From contig NZ_CBDDRA010000020.1 in NCBI RefSeq assembly GCF_965232925.1, positions 1 through 64,000 on the forward strand: DNA of 64,000 nt, read 5' to 3'. A program made the position numbers and the translations under genes. How positions within the stretch are numbered: the stretch's first letter is position 1; every line of letters begins with the position of its first letter. A model generated the notes under the pieces. It was given only the letters and a program-made list of their open reading frames with translations. It was not told where the DNA came from and did no database searches. This stretch comes from Tumidithrix helvetica (GTDB lineage Bacteria > Cyanobacteriota > Cyanobacteriia > Pseudanabaenales > Pseudanabaenaceae). Positions 26,795 to 34,068 of this stretch are shown in pieces.

Positions 26795-27787
26795 ATGACA
26801 AAATCTACCCTATCTTTTTTAACTAGTGTTTCAGTGCTTGCTGGTATCAGCGCGATCGTAAGTACAGCACCTGCCTTTGCTGTTGGTATCACTGGTGCGA
26901 GTATTGGCGGCTCTGCCCCATCTGATTACTTAGTCTTTGATGCCAATGCTACAAACACGTTTCTAGTGCCAAACACTCCTGCAAACGTGCAAAAAGTTCT
27001 AGATGGAGATGCAGGCAGTCCAACTGGTAATGTAGAACTGGCTGCGAGCAGCGAACAACCTGGATTCGATTTTACAAAAAATACTTCTTTGTCAGGCACA
27101 ATTGGTGGGCAAGTTATCCAGTTAAGCAGCCTAACCCTGTCTGACTGGGAAGCAGTTGTTACTCCTGGTGGGTTTACATTTGGACAAAAGTGGTTCCTCC
27201 AAGCATTATTGGCTAACAGTATCACTCCAAGTACCTTAGGTCTAACTCCCCTTGCATATACAGCATTCATCGGATTAGCCTATCAAGGTTTTGTTGCCAC
27301 AGGTGGGTTCCAACGATTTAGCGACCCCAACATCTCCTACGTCAATCAAGATTCAGGGCTAGTCAAAATTGGCTTGGCGGGATATTTCAATGCCAAAGAT
27401 GTGATTGTGACCCCAGACAATATTAACTACATCATTCAGCAATTAATTTCTCAGGGATTTACCAAACCAGCCGCAACATTATTCGTGAACTCATTAATTG
27501 CCAAGTTGCCACCAACGATCCAAGCCAGCGAGGTTGTTAAGGTCACCTATGCAGGTCGGACAGATTTTCTATATAGCTTTCAAGCAACTAAGTCTGGGCT
27601 AATCTCTAATGATGGTACGAGGTCTCATACGGGTAACTATGAGGTTACGCTCAGAGCCAAACCAATCCCAGTTCCTGGCTCAGCCACAGGGGCGATCGCC
27701 GCAGGGGTCTTGGGAGCAGGTTACTTGATGAGACATAAGCTAAAAAAACACAGACAGTTTAGTTTGTCCAATTCAGTCCAAGCTTGA
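26795..27787 (+). CDS. Secreted protein with PEP-CTERM-like sorting tail
   Basis: 330 residues. A signal peptide ends near PAFAVG. The C-terminus has a short proline motif (IPVPGS), a hydrophobic helix (GAIAAGVLGAGYLM) and a basic tail (RHKLKKHR): the three-part exosortase sorting signal, with PVPGS replacing the usual VPEP. The body resembles a cyanobacterial PEP-CTERM family I know only as a conserved surface/exopolysaccharide-associated protein. A terminator hairpin shared with plsY lies 120 bp downstream. Confidence 0.72.
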   Translation: MTKSTLSFLTSVSVLAGISAIVSTAPAFAVGITGASIGGSAPSDYLVFDANATNTFLVPNTPANVQKVLDGDAGSPTGNVELAASSEQPGFDFTKNTSLSGTIGGQVIQLSSLTLSDWEAVVTPGGFTFGQKWFLQALLANSITPSTLGLTPLAYTAFIGLAYQGFVATGGFQRFSDPNISYVNQDSGLVKIGLAGYFNAKDVIVTPDNINYIIQQLISQGFTKPAATLFVNSLIAKLPPTIQASEVVKVTYAGRTDFLYSFQATKSGLISNDGTRSHTGNYEVTLRAKPIPVPGSATGAIAAGVLGAGYLMRHKLKKHRQFSLSNSVQA

Positions 27788-27791
27788 TCGC

Positions 27792-27899
27792 TATAGCAAT
27801 CCTGACTGAGTTGTAATTTATTTGTAGCGCAGGCATCTTGCCTGCAAGAGCTTTCAGCTCTTACTACGATCCCAGACAATTAAGGATCGTTTTAGCCGA
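27792..27899. repeat. Family B repeat, variant copy
   Basis: About 108 bp beginning TATAGCAATCCTGACTGAG and ending near TTAAGGATCG. The interior carries AGGCATCTTGCCT and AGAGCTTTCAGCTCT hairpins instead of the GGGGCAA palindrome. It matches the reverse complement of 33877-33974, so the two form a subfamily. Confidence 0.7.
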
Positions 27900-27906
27900 T
27901 TGGCAA

Positions 27907-27955
27907 AACAAATCAAAAAGAGGGGAAGAAAAACTTCCCCTCTTTTTGATTTGTT
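27907..27955. terminator. Bidirectional terminator between convergent genes
   Basis: A perfect 22-bp stem (left arm centred on CAAAAAGAGGGGAAG) with an AAAAA loop lies between the PEP-CTERM-like gene on + and plsY on -. A- and T-rich tracts inside the arms supply U runs in either direction. Confidence 0.85.
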
Positions 27956-28024
27956 ACTTATCGCCATCCTCTAAGAACTGTAATATCAAGAGCCGACTGT
28001 TACAAGTTGGATGACCCCAACTAA

Positions 28025-28708
28025 TCACTCGACTTCAGGACTGCTCGCAGATTGATTACTGGTCGGGCTGGGAAAAAGACTAGGCTCTGTGCCTTGCAGT
28101 AACCTTTCAATATTAGAGCGATGTCGCCAAACCACAAAAAGCCCACCGATCGCAGTCAGAACTAAGTAAGCCAGATCGGCGCGAACGGCAAACATCAGAA
28201 TTGGGGCAGCGATCGCCGCCATCATTGAACTGAGCGACACCGTGCGCCAAATTGCCATCGTTGCCAACCATAGCCCTAAAGCCCCTGAGGCAACTACCCA
28301 ATTAATAGCAAATAAAATACCTAAGCCAGTTGCTACCGACTTTCCACCACTAAAACCAATCCAAATTGAGCGGCTATGCCCTAACAGAGCGAGTAACGCG
28401 GCACTGACCACCAACCATTGCACCCAATCAACTGGAACTGAGTAGTTAAGTGAAAATGAGGGTCGCAGCCAAACTTGGAACTGACTAGCAGATTGCATCA
28501 GCCAAACCGCAGCCAAACCCTTGAGGAAATCGACGGTAAATACTGTAATCCCAGCAGGCTTACCCACAGTTCGCCAGACATTTGTAGCTCCAGTAGAACC
28601 AGAACCATGCTGACGAATGTCAATTCCTGCAAGCCGCCCTGCAATATAACCCGTTGGAATCGATCCCAAAAGATAAGCAACGATCAGTAAACAGTACTCA
28701 ACCCACAT
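28025..28708 (-). CDS. plsY: Glycerol-3-phosphate acyltransferase PlsY
   Basis: A membrane enzyme that uses acyl-phosphate to acylate glycerol 3-phosphate, the first step of phospholipid and glycolipid synthesis. 227 residues, multi-helix, with the family motifs GSIPTGYIAGRLAGIDIRQHGSG in parts (SIPTGYI, IRQHGSGSTGATNVWRTVG), LLGHSRSIWIGFSGGKSVAT and VVWRHRSNIERLLQG. Confidence 0.95.
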   Translation of the reverse strand: MWVEYCLLIVAYLLGSIPTGYIAGRLAGIDIRQHGSGSTGATNVWRTVGKPAGITVFTVDFLKGLAAVWLMQSASQFQVWLRPSFSLNYSVPVDWVQWLVVSAALLALLGHSRSIWIGFSGGKSVATGLGILFAINWVVASGALGLWLATMAIWRTVSLSSMMAAIAAPILMFAVRADLAYLVLTAIGGLFVVWRHRSNIERLLQGTEPSLFPSPTSNQSASSPEVE

Positions 28709-28759
28709 AAGATATTGTTGCGATTAGTTTGGTGCGATCGCTAAAATTTACTCAAACGA

Positions 28760-28972
28760 TTAATCAATGGAAATTGACTGAGGTCCACTACTCTTGCCAT
28801 TTTGATAGCTGTTGGTTGCTGAGCCCCCTTGCGTCGAAACACCCTGATTTTTTAGCCAAGATTTTAGCGGATCTTCATTTACATCAAGTCTGAGAAAGCC
28901 AGAAAACAACCCACCTAGAAATGCTGCGGGCTGGCTCACAAGTTCTTGGAATATCGGTTTTAGCTCATCCAT
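28760..28972 (-). CDS. Small conserved cyanobacterial protein
   Basis: 70 residues beginning MDELKPIFQELVSQPAAFLGG and continuing FSGFLRLDVNEDPLKSWL, followed by a low-complexity S/G/N/Q tail. I recall similar short proteins in cyanobacteria but no function. It lies 50 bp upstream of plsY on the same strand and may be co-transcribed with it. Confidence 0.6.
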   Translation of the reverse strand: MDELKPIFQELVSQPAAFLGGLFSGFLRLDVNEDPLKSWLKNQGVSTQGGSATNSYQNGKSSGPQSISID

Positions 28973-29117
28973 CGTTCGTTGCCCACTAAATTTTTAGTTA
29001 AGTTTTTTGTTGAATTTCCTAATCAGAGGTTACAGGTTTAGTGTTTACTAAATAGACCCTGATTAGGGCATTATATACAAGGCAATTGTACAATCTTTTC
29101 AAGGGATCTAAGGGATC

Positions 29118-29219
29118 TATAGCAATCAGGCATGATTCATAAGCAATTTTTTCTCCGCCTAGAATCGTAGAGGCAATTTATGAATTGCCCCTACATACAA
29201 ATCAAATAGGATTGCTATA
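29118..29219. repeat. Family B MITE-like repeat, copy 2
   Basis: 102 bp with ends TATAGCAATC and GATTGCTATA. The right half (from AGAATCGTAG to the end) is nearly identical to 1690-1750. It fills a third of the 327-bp gap between the small protein at 28760 and the gene at 29300; the rest shows no gene. Confidence 0.75.
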
Positions 29220-29299
29220 TTCAGTTTGTTGCATGATGGAGTAAGCATTTCTTTTGCCTTGCCCCTATATCACCTCACAATGTTTTTTGTCTTAAGTTA

Positions 29300-30964
29300 A
29301 TGACTACACTTAACGGTTCCACTTTACGTCGCCTCAAGCAACTCAAACAAACTACGGCAGTTTGGGAGGGGGATCGTCGTTCGTTGCCAAAGTTTCGAGA
29401 ATATCAAGCTGACTCAAACCTAATTCATATTGGGAATCATATTGAAGAAGATCACCCCCAGTGCATCCTTTGGGTAGATGGCTCTATGGGTATGGTAAGA
29501 GCCATGGACATTGTTGATGGAAGCGTCGGTCAAGAAGCCTTTGTACGAGCGTTACTCCAAGCTATTGAACGTCCCCAGAGCCCTGCCCAACCAGGACTAC
29601 CCCAAAAAATTCTTGTTTGCGATCGCCAACTTCAGTTTTACTTGCGCGGTGTTTTGCAGGAATTAAACATCACGGTTGAGTATATTGAAAAATTGCCCCT
29701 TGTGGATGAAATCTTTGCAAATATCATCCAGCACGCCAATACCAGCCCCCCTACAGTCCCAACAGCACAAGCGACCGCTCTTTACAGTCAATCCGATCTG
29801 CTTTGGAAAAATGCCCCTTGGAATTATCTCTGGGATCATGAAGTCATTGAAATTGAGTTAAATCGCTGGGATCTTGATTCGCTATATGCGATCGTCATGG
29901 GACGACTAGGTTTAGAGCAGGGCGTAATATTTTATCGCTCTAAAGAATCTCTAGTTAGATTTCGACAACGACTTGCCCAAGAAGAGGAAGAAGATGATTT
30001 AGAAGAAACTTTTTTGCACCAAGACTGCCTCTTTAATCTATTTGAGTCATCTGAGTCTCTCTCTGAGGGTGAAATGCGCATGATTCGATCGCATGGTTGG
30101 CCCACAACCCATGATAAAGTTCATCCTATCTTTGGTACTTTACATCCCCTTGAAGGCGGCAGACCATTTTTGTATGAAGAAGAAGCGATCGCACTTACAG
30201 TAGCAACAGATGCGTTAAACCAATTTTTAGTCCAATATAGCAGCAAGCTAAAGGCTGGCAAGTTTATTGCCCTAAAGGGTACCTACAACATATCAACTGC
30301 TCCCAATCAAGAAGGTAAATCTGAAACAGTTAAAGTTCTTGTTAAATCGCTCCCCGATCTTGCCGAAGAGTTACATAGCTTTACACCCGATCTCGATGAG
30401 GATGAGGAGGACGAGCCATTAATTCATGAGGATTTATGGCCTGACAAGGCTGTATTTCAACTTTCTGAAATTCCTTGGTCTACTGTTATTGAATTGCGGC
30501 AAACTGCTCCCTATCGCTATTTAGCAGACACATCCTTTCCTCAAAAAGGAGATAGTTTTTCGGGGCTATTGATTCAAACCTCTCGACCTAAAGCCATAGA
30601 TCTGATTAAGCAAATTGAAGCCTTTGGCGGTATTAAGGGAATCTGTTTTAACCCTGCCGAGTCCTTTTTTGGCGAATCCTGCGATCTTGGCTTGATCGTC
30701 ATGGGTAATGGCGATTTACATCTGTTTGGCGAGTTCCAAAAGAACGTTCGCGAACTAGAACAAGTCCGAAAAAATTGGAATCAGCGCTGTAAAACTGCAA
30801 AAGGGAAGTGTGGTGTGATTATCGCAATGGGCGTTACAGGGGCATCGCGTGGAAATCCCGAACCACGTCATATTCTTGGATATTATGAAGTGCAGTTGAT
30901 TCCAGCCAAGGATCTTGGTTTAGGCGTACTGCGATCGGAACCGATGTTCGACTTTGAATTTTGA
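29300..30964 (+). CDS. Large conserved cyanobacterial protein of unknown function
   Basis: 554 residues, soluble, acidic, without signal or membrane segments. Recognisable blocks are QCILWVDGSMGMVRAMDIVDG near the N-terminus (in shorter pieces), an E/D-rich stretch (EEEEDDLEETF) at about 230, another (DLDEDEEDEPL) at about 375, and a C-terminal block with FGGIKGICFNPAESFFGESCDLG. I believe it belongs to a cyanobacteria-specific DUF family but will not name it. No neighbour suggests a role. Confidence 0.7.
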   Translation: MTTLNGSTLRRLKQLKQTTAVWEGDRRSLPKFREYQADSNLIHIGNHIEEDHPQCILWVDGSMGMVRAMDIVDGSVGQEAFVRALLQAIERPQSPAQPGLPQKILVCDRQLQFYLRGVLQELNITVEYIEKLPLVDEIFANIIQHANTSPPTVPTAQATALYSQSDLLWKNAPWNYLWDHEVIEIELNRWDLDSLYAIVMGRLGLEQGVIFYRSKESLVRFRQRLAQEEEEDDLEETFLHQDCLFNLFESSESLSEGEMRMIRSHGWPTTHDKVHPIFGTLHPLEGGRPFLYEEEAIALTVATDALNQFLVQYSSKLKAGKFIALKGTYNISTAPNQEGKSETVKVLVKSLPDLAEELHSFTPDLDEDEEDEPLIHEDLWPDKAVFQLSEIPWSTVIELRQTAPYRYLADTSFPQKGDSFSGLLIQTSRPKAIDLIKQIEAFGGIKGICFNPAESFFGESCDLGLIVMGNGDLHLFGEFQKNVRELEQVRKNWNQRCKTAKGKCGVIIAMGVTGASRGNPEPRHILGYYEVQLIPAKDLGLGVLRSEPMFDFEF

Positions 30965-31059
30965 CCTCAAAACCTTGTATTTCTCAACTTTCAACACCTC
31001 CCCTTGGCAAGGGGAGGATGGGTGGGGTTCTTGAGATTCACGCTATTTAGAAGAGAGAC

Positions 31060-32463
31060 TTAAGTGTGCGTTGCACGCTTGTAGGCTTCATCTAAGACTT
31101 CGCTAAGGGTGGGATGGGCATGAACGTTACGCACGAGGTTATGGATAGAGGCACGTTGCGCGATCGCGGCGGAAGCTTCATGAATCAAATCGGAAGCATG
31201 AATTCCCATAATATGCACGCCCAAAAGCTCGCCACTGTCTTGACGATAGATAATCTTGGCTAGTCCGTCGGTTTCTCCTTCGGCGATCGCTTTGGAGTTG
31301 CCCTTAAAGTAAGAGCGGGTTGTGGCGATCTTAAAGCCCTCGGCTTCAGCTTTAGCCTGTGCTTGAGGCTCAGTCAGTCCTACAAAGCTAATTTCTGGGT
31401 GGGTAAAGGCAGCCGCAGGAATACTGAGGTAATCGATCGTACTAGGTCTGCCGCAAATATTCTCAACAGCAACTACACCCTGTGCTGAGGCAGCATGAGC
31501 TAGCATCATTTTGCCTGTGGCATCCCCGATCGCCCACACATGGGGTACAGTCGTTGCCATAGTGTCATCCACTTCGATAAAGCCGCGTTGGTTGGCAGCC
31601 AAGCCCACAGTCTCTAAACCAATATCTTTGGTGAGGGGAATTCGTCCAGTGGCAACCAGACAGGCATCGACTTCTAGAATATCGACAATTTGTTTGGTCT
31701 TGGCATCGGTTAGCTCAATTGTGACGGGTGAGCCTGCGGTAATTTTGGTAGCAAATACACCCGTTCTCGTTTCGATATCGCGTGGCTTGAGTAGCACCCG
31801 TTCGGCAAGCTTAGCAATATCAGGATCGAAGCCCGGCATTAGATGATCCAATGCCTCAATCATGGTAACTTCACAGCCCAAGGCGGTGTAAATATCGGAA
31901 AATTCTAAACCAATATAACCACTGCCAATAATGGCAACCCACTGAGGCAACCAATCTAACCTCACGCCTTCATCACTGGTAAAAACGGTTTTGCCATCTA
32001 GTTGAATCCCTGGTGGTACAAAGGGAATGGAACCCGTAGACAAAATTACATCTCGTGCTGTGATTTTGCGACCATCCACATCTAAAGCCTGTTTCCCTGC
32101 TAACTTTCCCCTGCCATGAATGATATCGACTCCCAATTTTTTGAGGCTGTTGGTGAGATCGCCACGTAGCTTACTGACGAGATTGCCCGCATGGGTAGAA
32201 ATTGCCTCTCGGTCAAAATTGACCTCACCGACACTAATGCCCAAGGCTTTGAGATGATCTTTAGCCCGTAGCTCCCGCACGCGTCCTGACGCAGCCAACA
32301 ATGCCTTAGAAGGAATACAACCGCGATTTACACAAGTACCACCCATGTCAGCAGATTCAACAATGGCGGTTTTTAGCCCACAGGCAACGGCATGAAGGGC
32401 AGCCCCATGACCACCTACACCTGCACCAATAATTACCAAGTCGTAGTCAAACTGTTCCGCCAC
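31060..32463 (-). CDS. lpdA: Dihydrolipoyl dehydrogenase
   Basis: The flavoprotein E3 subunit of 2-oxoacid dehydrogenase and glycine cleavage complexes; it reoxidises dihydrolipoamide with NAD+. 467 residues. FAD-binding GAGVGG at 13-18, redox-active disulfide in CVNRGC (Cys 44 and 49), NAD-binding IIGSGYIGLEFSD, and the C-terminal HAHPTLSEVLDEA with the active-site His-Glu pair. Fully intact. Confidence 0.95.
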   Translation of the reverse strand: MAEQFDYDLVIIGAGVGGHGAALHAVACGLKTAIVESADMGGTCVNRGCIPSKALLAASGRVRELRAKDHLKALGISVGEVNFDREAISTHAGNLVSKLRGDLTNSLKKLGVDIIHGRGKLAGKQALDVDGRKITARDVILSTGSIPFVPPGIQLDGKTVFTSDEGVRLDWLPQWVAIIGSGYIGLEFSDIYTALGCEVTMIEALDHLMPGFDPDIAKLAERVLLKPRDIETRTGVFATKITAGSPVTIELTDAKTKQIVDILEVDACLVATGRIPLTKDIGLETVGLAANQRGFIEVDDTMATTVPHVWAIGDATGKMMLAHAASAQGVVAVENICGRPSTIDYLSIPAAAFTHPEISFVGLTEPQAQAKAEAEGFKIATTRSYFKGNSKAIAEGETDGLAKIIYRQDSGELLGVHIMGIHASDLIHEASAAIAQRASIHNLVRNVHAHPTLSEVLDEAYKRATHT

Positions 32464-32671
32464 CGTTAAATTCTCCTGTGCAAATGTGCTTGAGTGATTT
32501 TATTTTGGACTTCTATTTTGACATGATTTGCCCACGCGATCGCCTGAGCGAGGAATGCAGCCTCGCGAACGGGCTATAGGCTATCTATATAAATCTTAAT
32601 ATATTTGCATAGCCCTACGTTTAGATTCAAAGTAGGCAGAGGATTATAAAGATTGGCACAATTGGCATAGT

Positions 32672-32719
32672 AAGTTTTTGCTCTAAGTTTTTGCTCTAAG
32701 TTTTTGTTCTAAGTTTTTA
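32672..32719 (+). repeat. 13-bp tandem repeat AAGTTTTTGCTCT
   Basis: Three full units (32672, 32685, 32698; the third has one change) and a partial fourth end 7 bp before the start codon of the pseudogene at 32727. Expansion by slippage is likely and would alter the leader and ribosome binding site. Confidence 0.85.
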
Positions 32720-32726
32720 CGCATTG

Positions 32727-33093
32727 ATGAAACCCACAAAGACGAAACACAGGAGAATTCTAATCATTGTCGCGATCGCGATCGCAATCCTCCTACTCCT
32801 CTCTAGCATCATTCCGATTAAACTTGCGATCGCCTATGCACAAGCCCCTCAACCCCAAGCCATTTTAGTTTTAGGGGGTGGCAGGCGACTTTCACATGCC
32901 CCGTGCTAAAGCGATCGCTGCCTTTGTCTTTGGTAGCAGAGGTATCGCCGTCACACCCATTACAGTTCCTACGACCAACCCGCCCGAATCCTGGTTGCGA
33001 ACCGTGCGCGACTGTGGTCGTTCTGTTTTATGGATTACCACAGGTCATTCAGGTGCAAGTCTCAGACCCGATGAAGATAGCGAAGAAGAATAA
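32727..33093 (+). pseudogene. YdcF/ElyC-type (DUF218) gene with a large internal deletion
   Basis: The first frame encodes a membrane anchor and the start of the domain, AQPQAILVLGGG in form (PQPQAILVLGGG), then at about 32880 the sequence jumps to what is normally the last third, GDFHMPRAKAIAAFVFGSRG...ESWLRTVRDCGRSVLWI in a different frame. Roughly the middle hundred residues of a normal DUF218 protein are missing, and the join is out of frame, so no complete product is possible. Related intact proteins act in envelope metabolism. A terminator overlaps the 3' end. Confidence 0.85.
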
Positions 33094-33131
33094 GAAATCG
33101 AGATATCGGCTTGGTCTTCTTCGCTTTTTTT
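33079..33131 (+). terminator. Terminator overlapping the pseudogene end
   Basis: AGCGAAGAAGA at 33079-33089 pairs with TCTTCTTCGCT at 33115-33125, followed by a run of six T. It also sits at the 3' end of the convergent minus-strand gene. Confidence 0.7.
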
Positions 33132-33133
33132 GA

Positions 33134-33538
33134 CTAGCTATCGTAGTTTTGGACAACGATATAGAAAAACAAAAGGATTGATAAAGCTGCTAAGATGCTT
33201 CCTGCAATTACCTGAGATCGTCTTGGAGTCGGATTTTCATCAGCCCAAACCTCCTGCCCCCAGAGTGCGCCAGGAATACCCGCCAATAGCGCACCATACA
33301 TTGGCATCCGAATGGCATTATTTGCACATTCTTTCCCAACGCAAAAAATGTAAGATAGCGAACCCAATGCTCCTGTAAGGAGCAACGTTGCCAGTACAGC
33401 AGCAAGCACGCCCCATCGGCTTCCGCGACTAGGATTAAAAACCTTACTGACCACTAGTCCTGTAACAACGATCGCGATCAGGACGAGCATCAAGTTCACA
33501 AATATTGTAATTAGTAAAAAACTTACCATGCTAAACAA
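33134..33538 (-). CDS. Small membrane protein of unknown function
   Basis: 134 residues with three or four hydrophobic helices (FLLITIFVNLMLVLIAIVV, VLAAVLATLLLTGALGSL, AGSILAALSILLFFYIVV). A loop contains two cysteines (FCVGKEC) and a PMYGALLAGIPGALWG segment. I do not recognise a family. Confidence 0.55.
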   Translation of the reverse strand: MFSMVSFLLITIFVNLMLVLIAIVVTGLVVSKVFNPSRGSRWGVLAAVLATLLLTGALGSLSYIFCVGKECANNAIRMPMYGALLAGIPGALWGQEVWADENPTPRRSQVIAGSILAALSILLFFYIVVQNYDS

Positions 33539-33876
33539 TGGCGATCGCTTACATGAACGAGCTATAGAAATGGAAACACGTAAAATTTACTAATTCACAA
33601 CCTAAACTTTACAACAAGAAGGTCGCTCTATGATTTTAGTTTAGTTTACGATCGATTTGCGTAGAGGATTTAGAGTACAAAGCTAACATTGACGTAAGAA
33701 CTGACATCAATCCGTAACAAACAATGGAACCCTACTGGCTGGTACGCTGCTAAGAAAAACAGCACAGGTGAAAATCCGATCGAAATGTCAAGATTTAACT
33801 CAAATGCTTAGGGCATCTGGTTTCATGTTTGAAGAGCGTATATTCTGGTTTGCAATAGCACAATCCTAATTTGTAG

Positions 33877-33974
33877 CGATCCTTAATTGTTTGTAAACGT
33901 CGTAGAGGCTTCCAAACCATGCAGGCAAGATGCCTGCGCTACAAATGAATTACAACTTACTTAGGATTGCTATA
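33877..33974. repeat. Family B repeat, variant copy in reverse orientation
   Basis: 98 bp from CGATCCTTAATTG to AGGATTGCTATA, matching the reverse complement of 27792-27899, with the same AGGCAAGATGCCT hairpin. It ends about 95 bp before the start of the AAA-polyferredoxin gene. The remaining part of the 530-bp gap (33539-33876) shows no gene. Confidence 0.7.
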
Positions 33975-34068
33975 CTCCTGCAAATCAAGAGTCATAGCCC
34001 GTCTCTGTAAGTGCTCGATCGGAAATCTAGCTATCTTTCTGTTTAAGTCAAAAATTAGGCGTATATTT

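Noticed and set aside
33719..33800. Stretch with AGGTGAAAATCCG resembling the core of a cobalamin riboswitch
   Set aside because: The GCAAC segment and a B12 box (AGYCAGG-like) are missing downstream, and the following gene is not a cobalamin gene.
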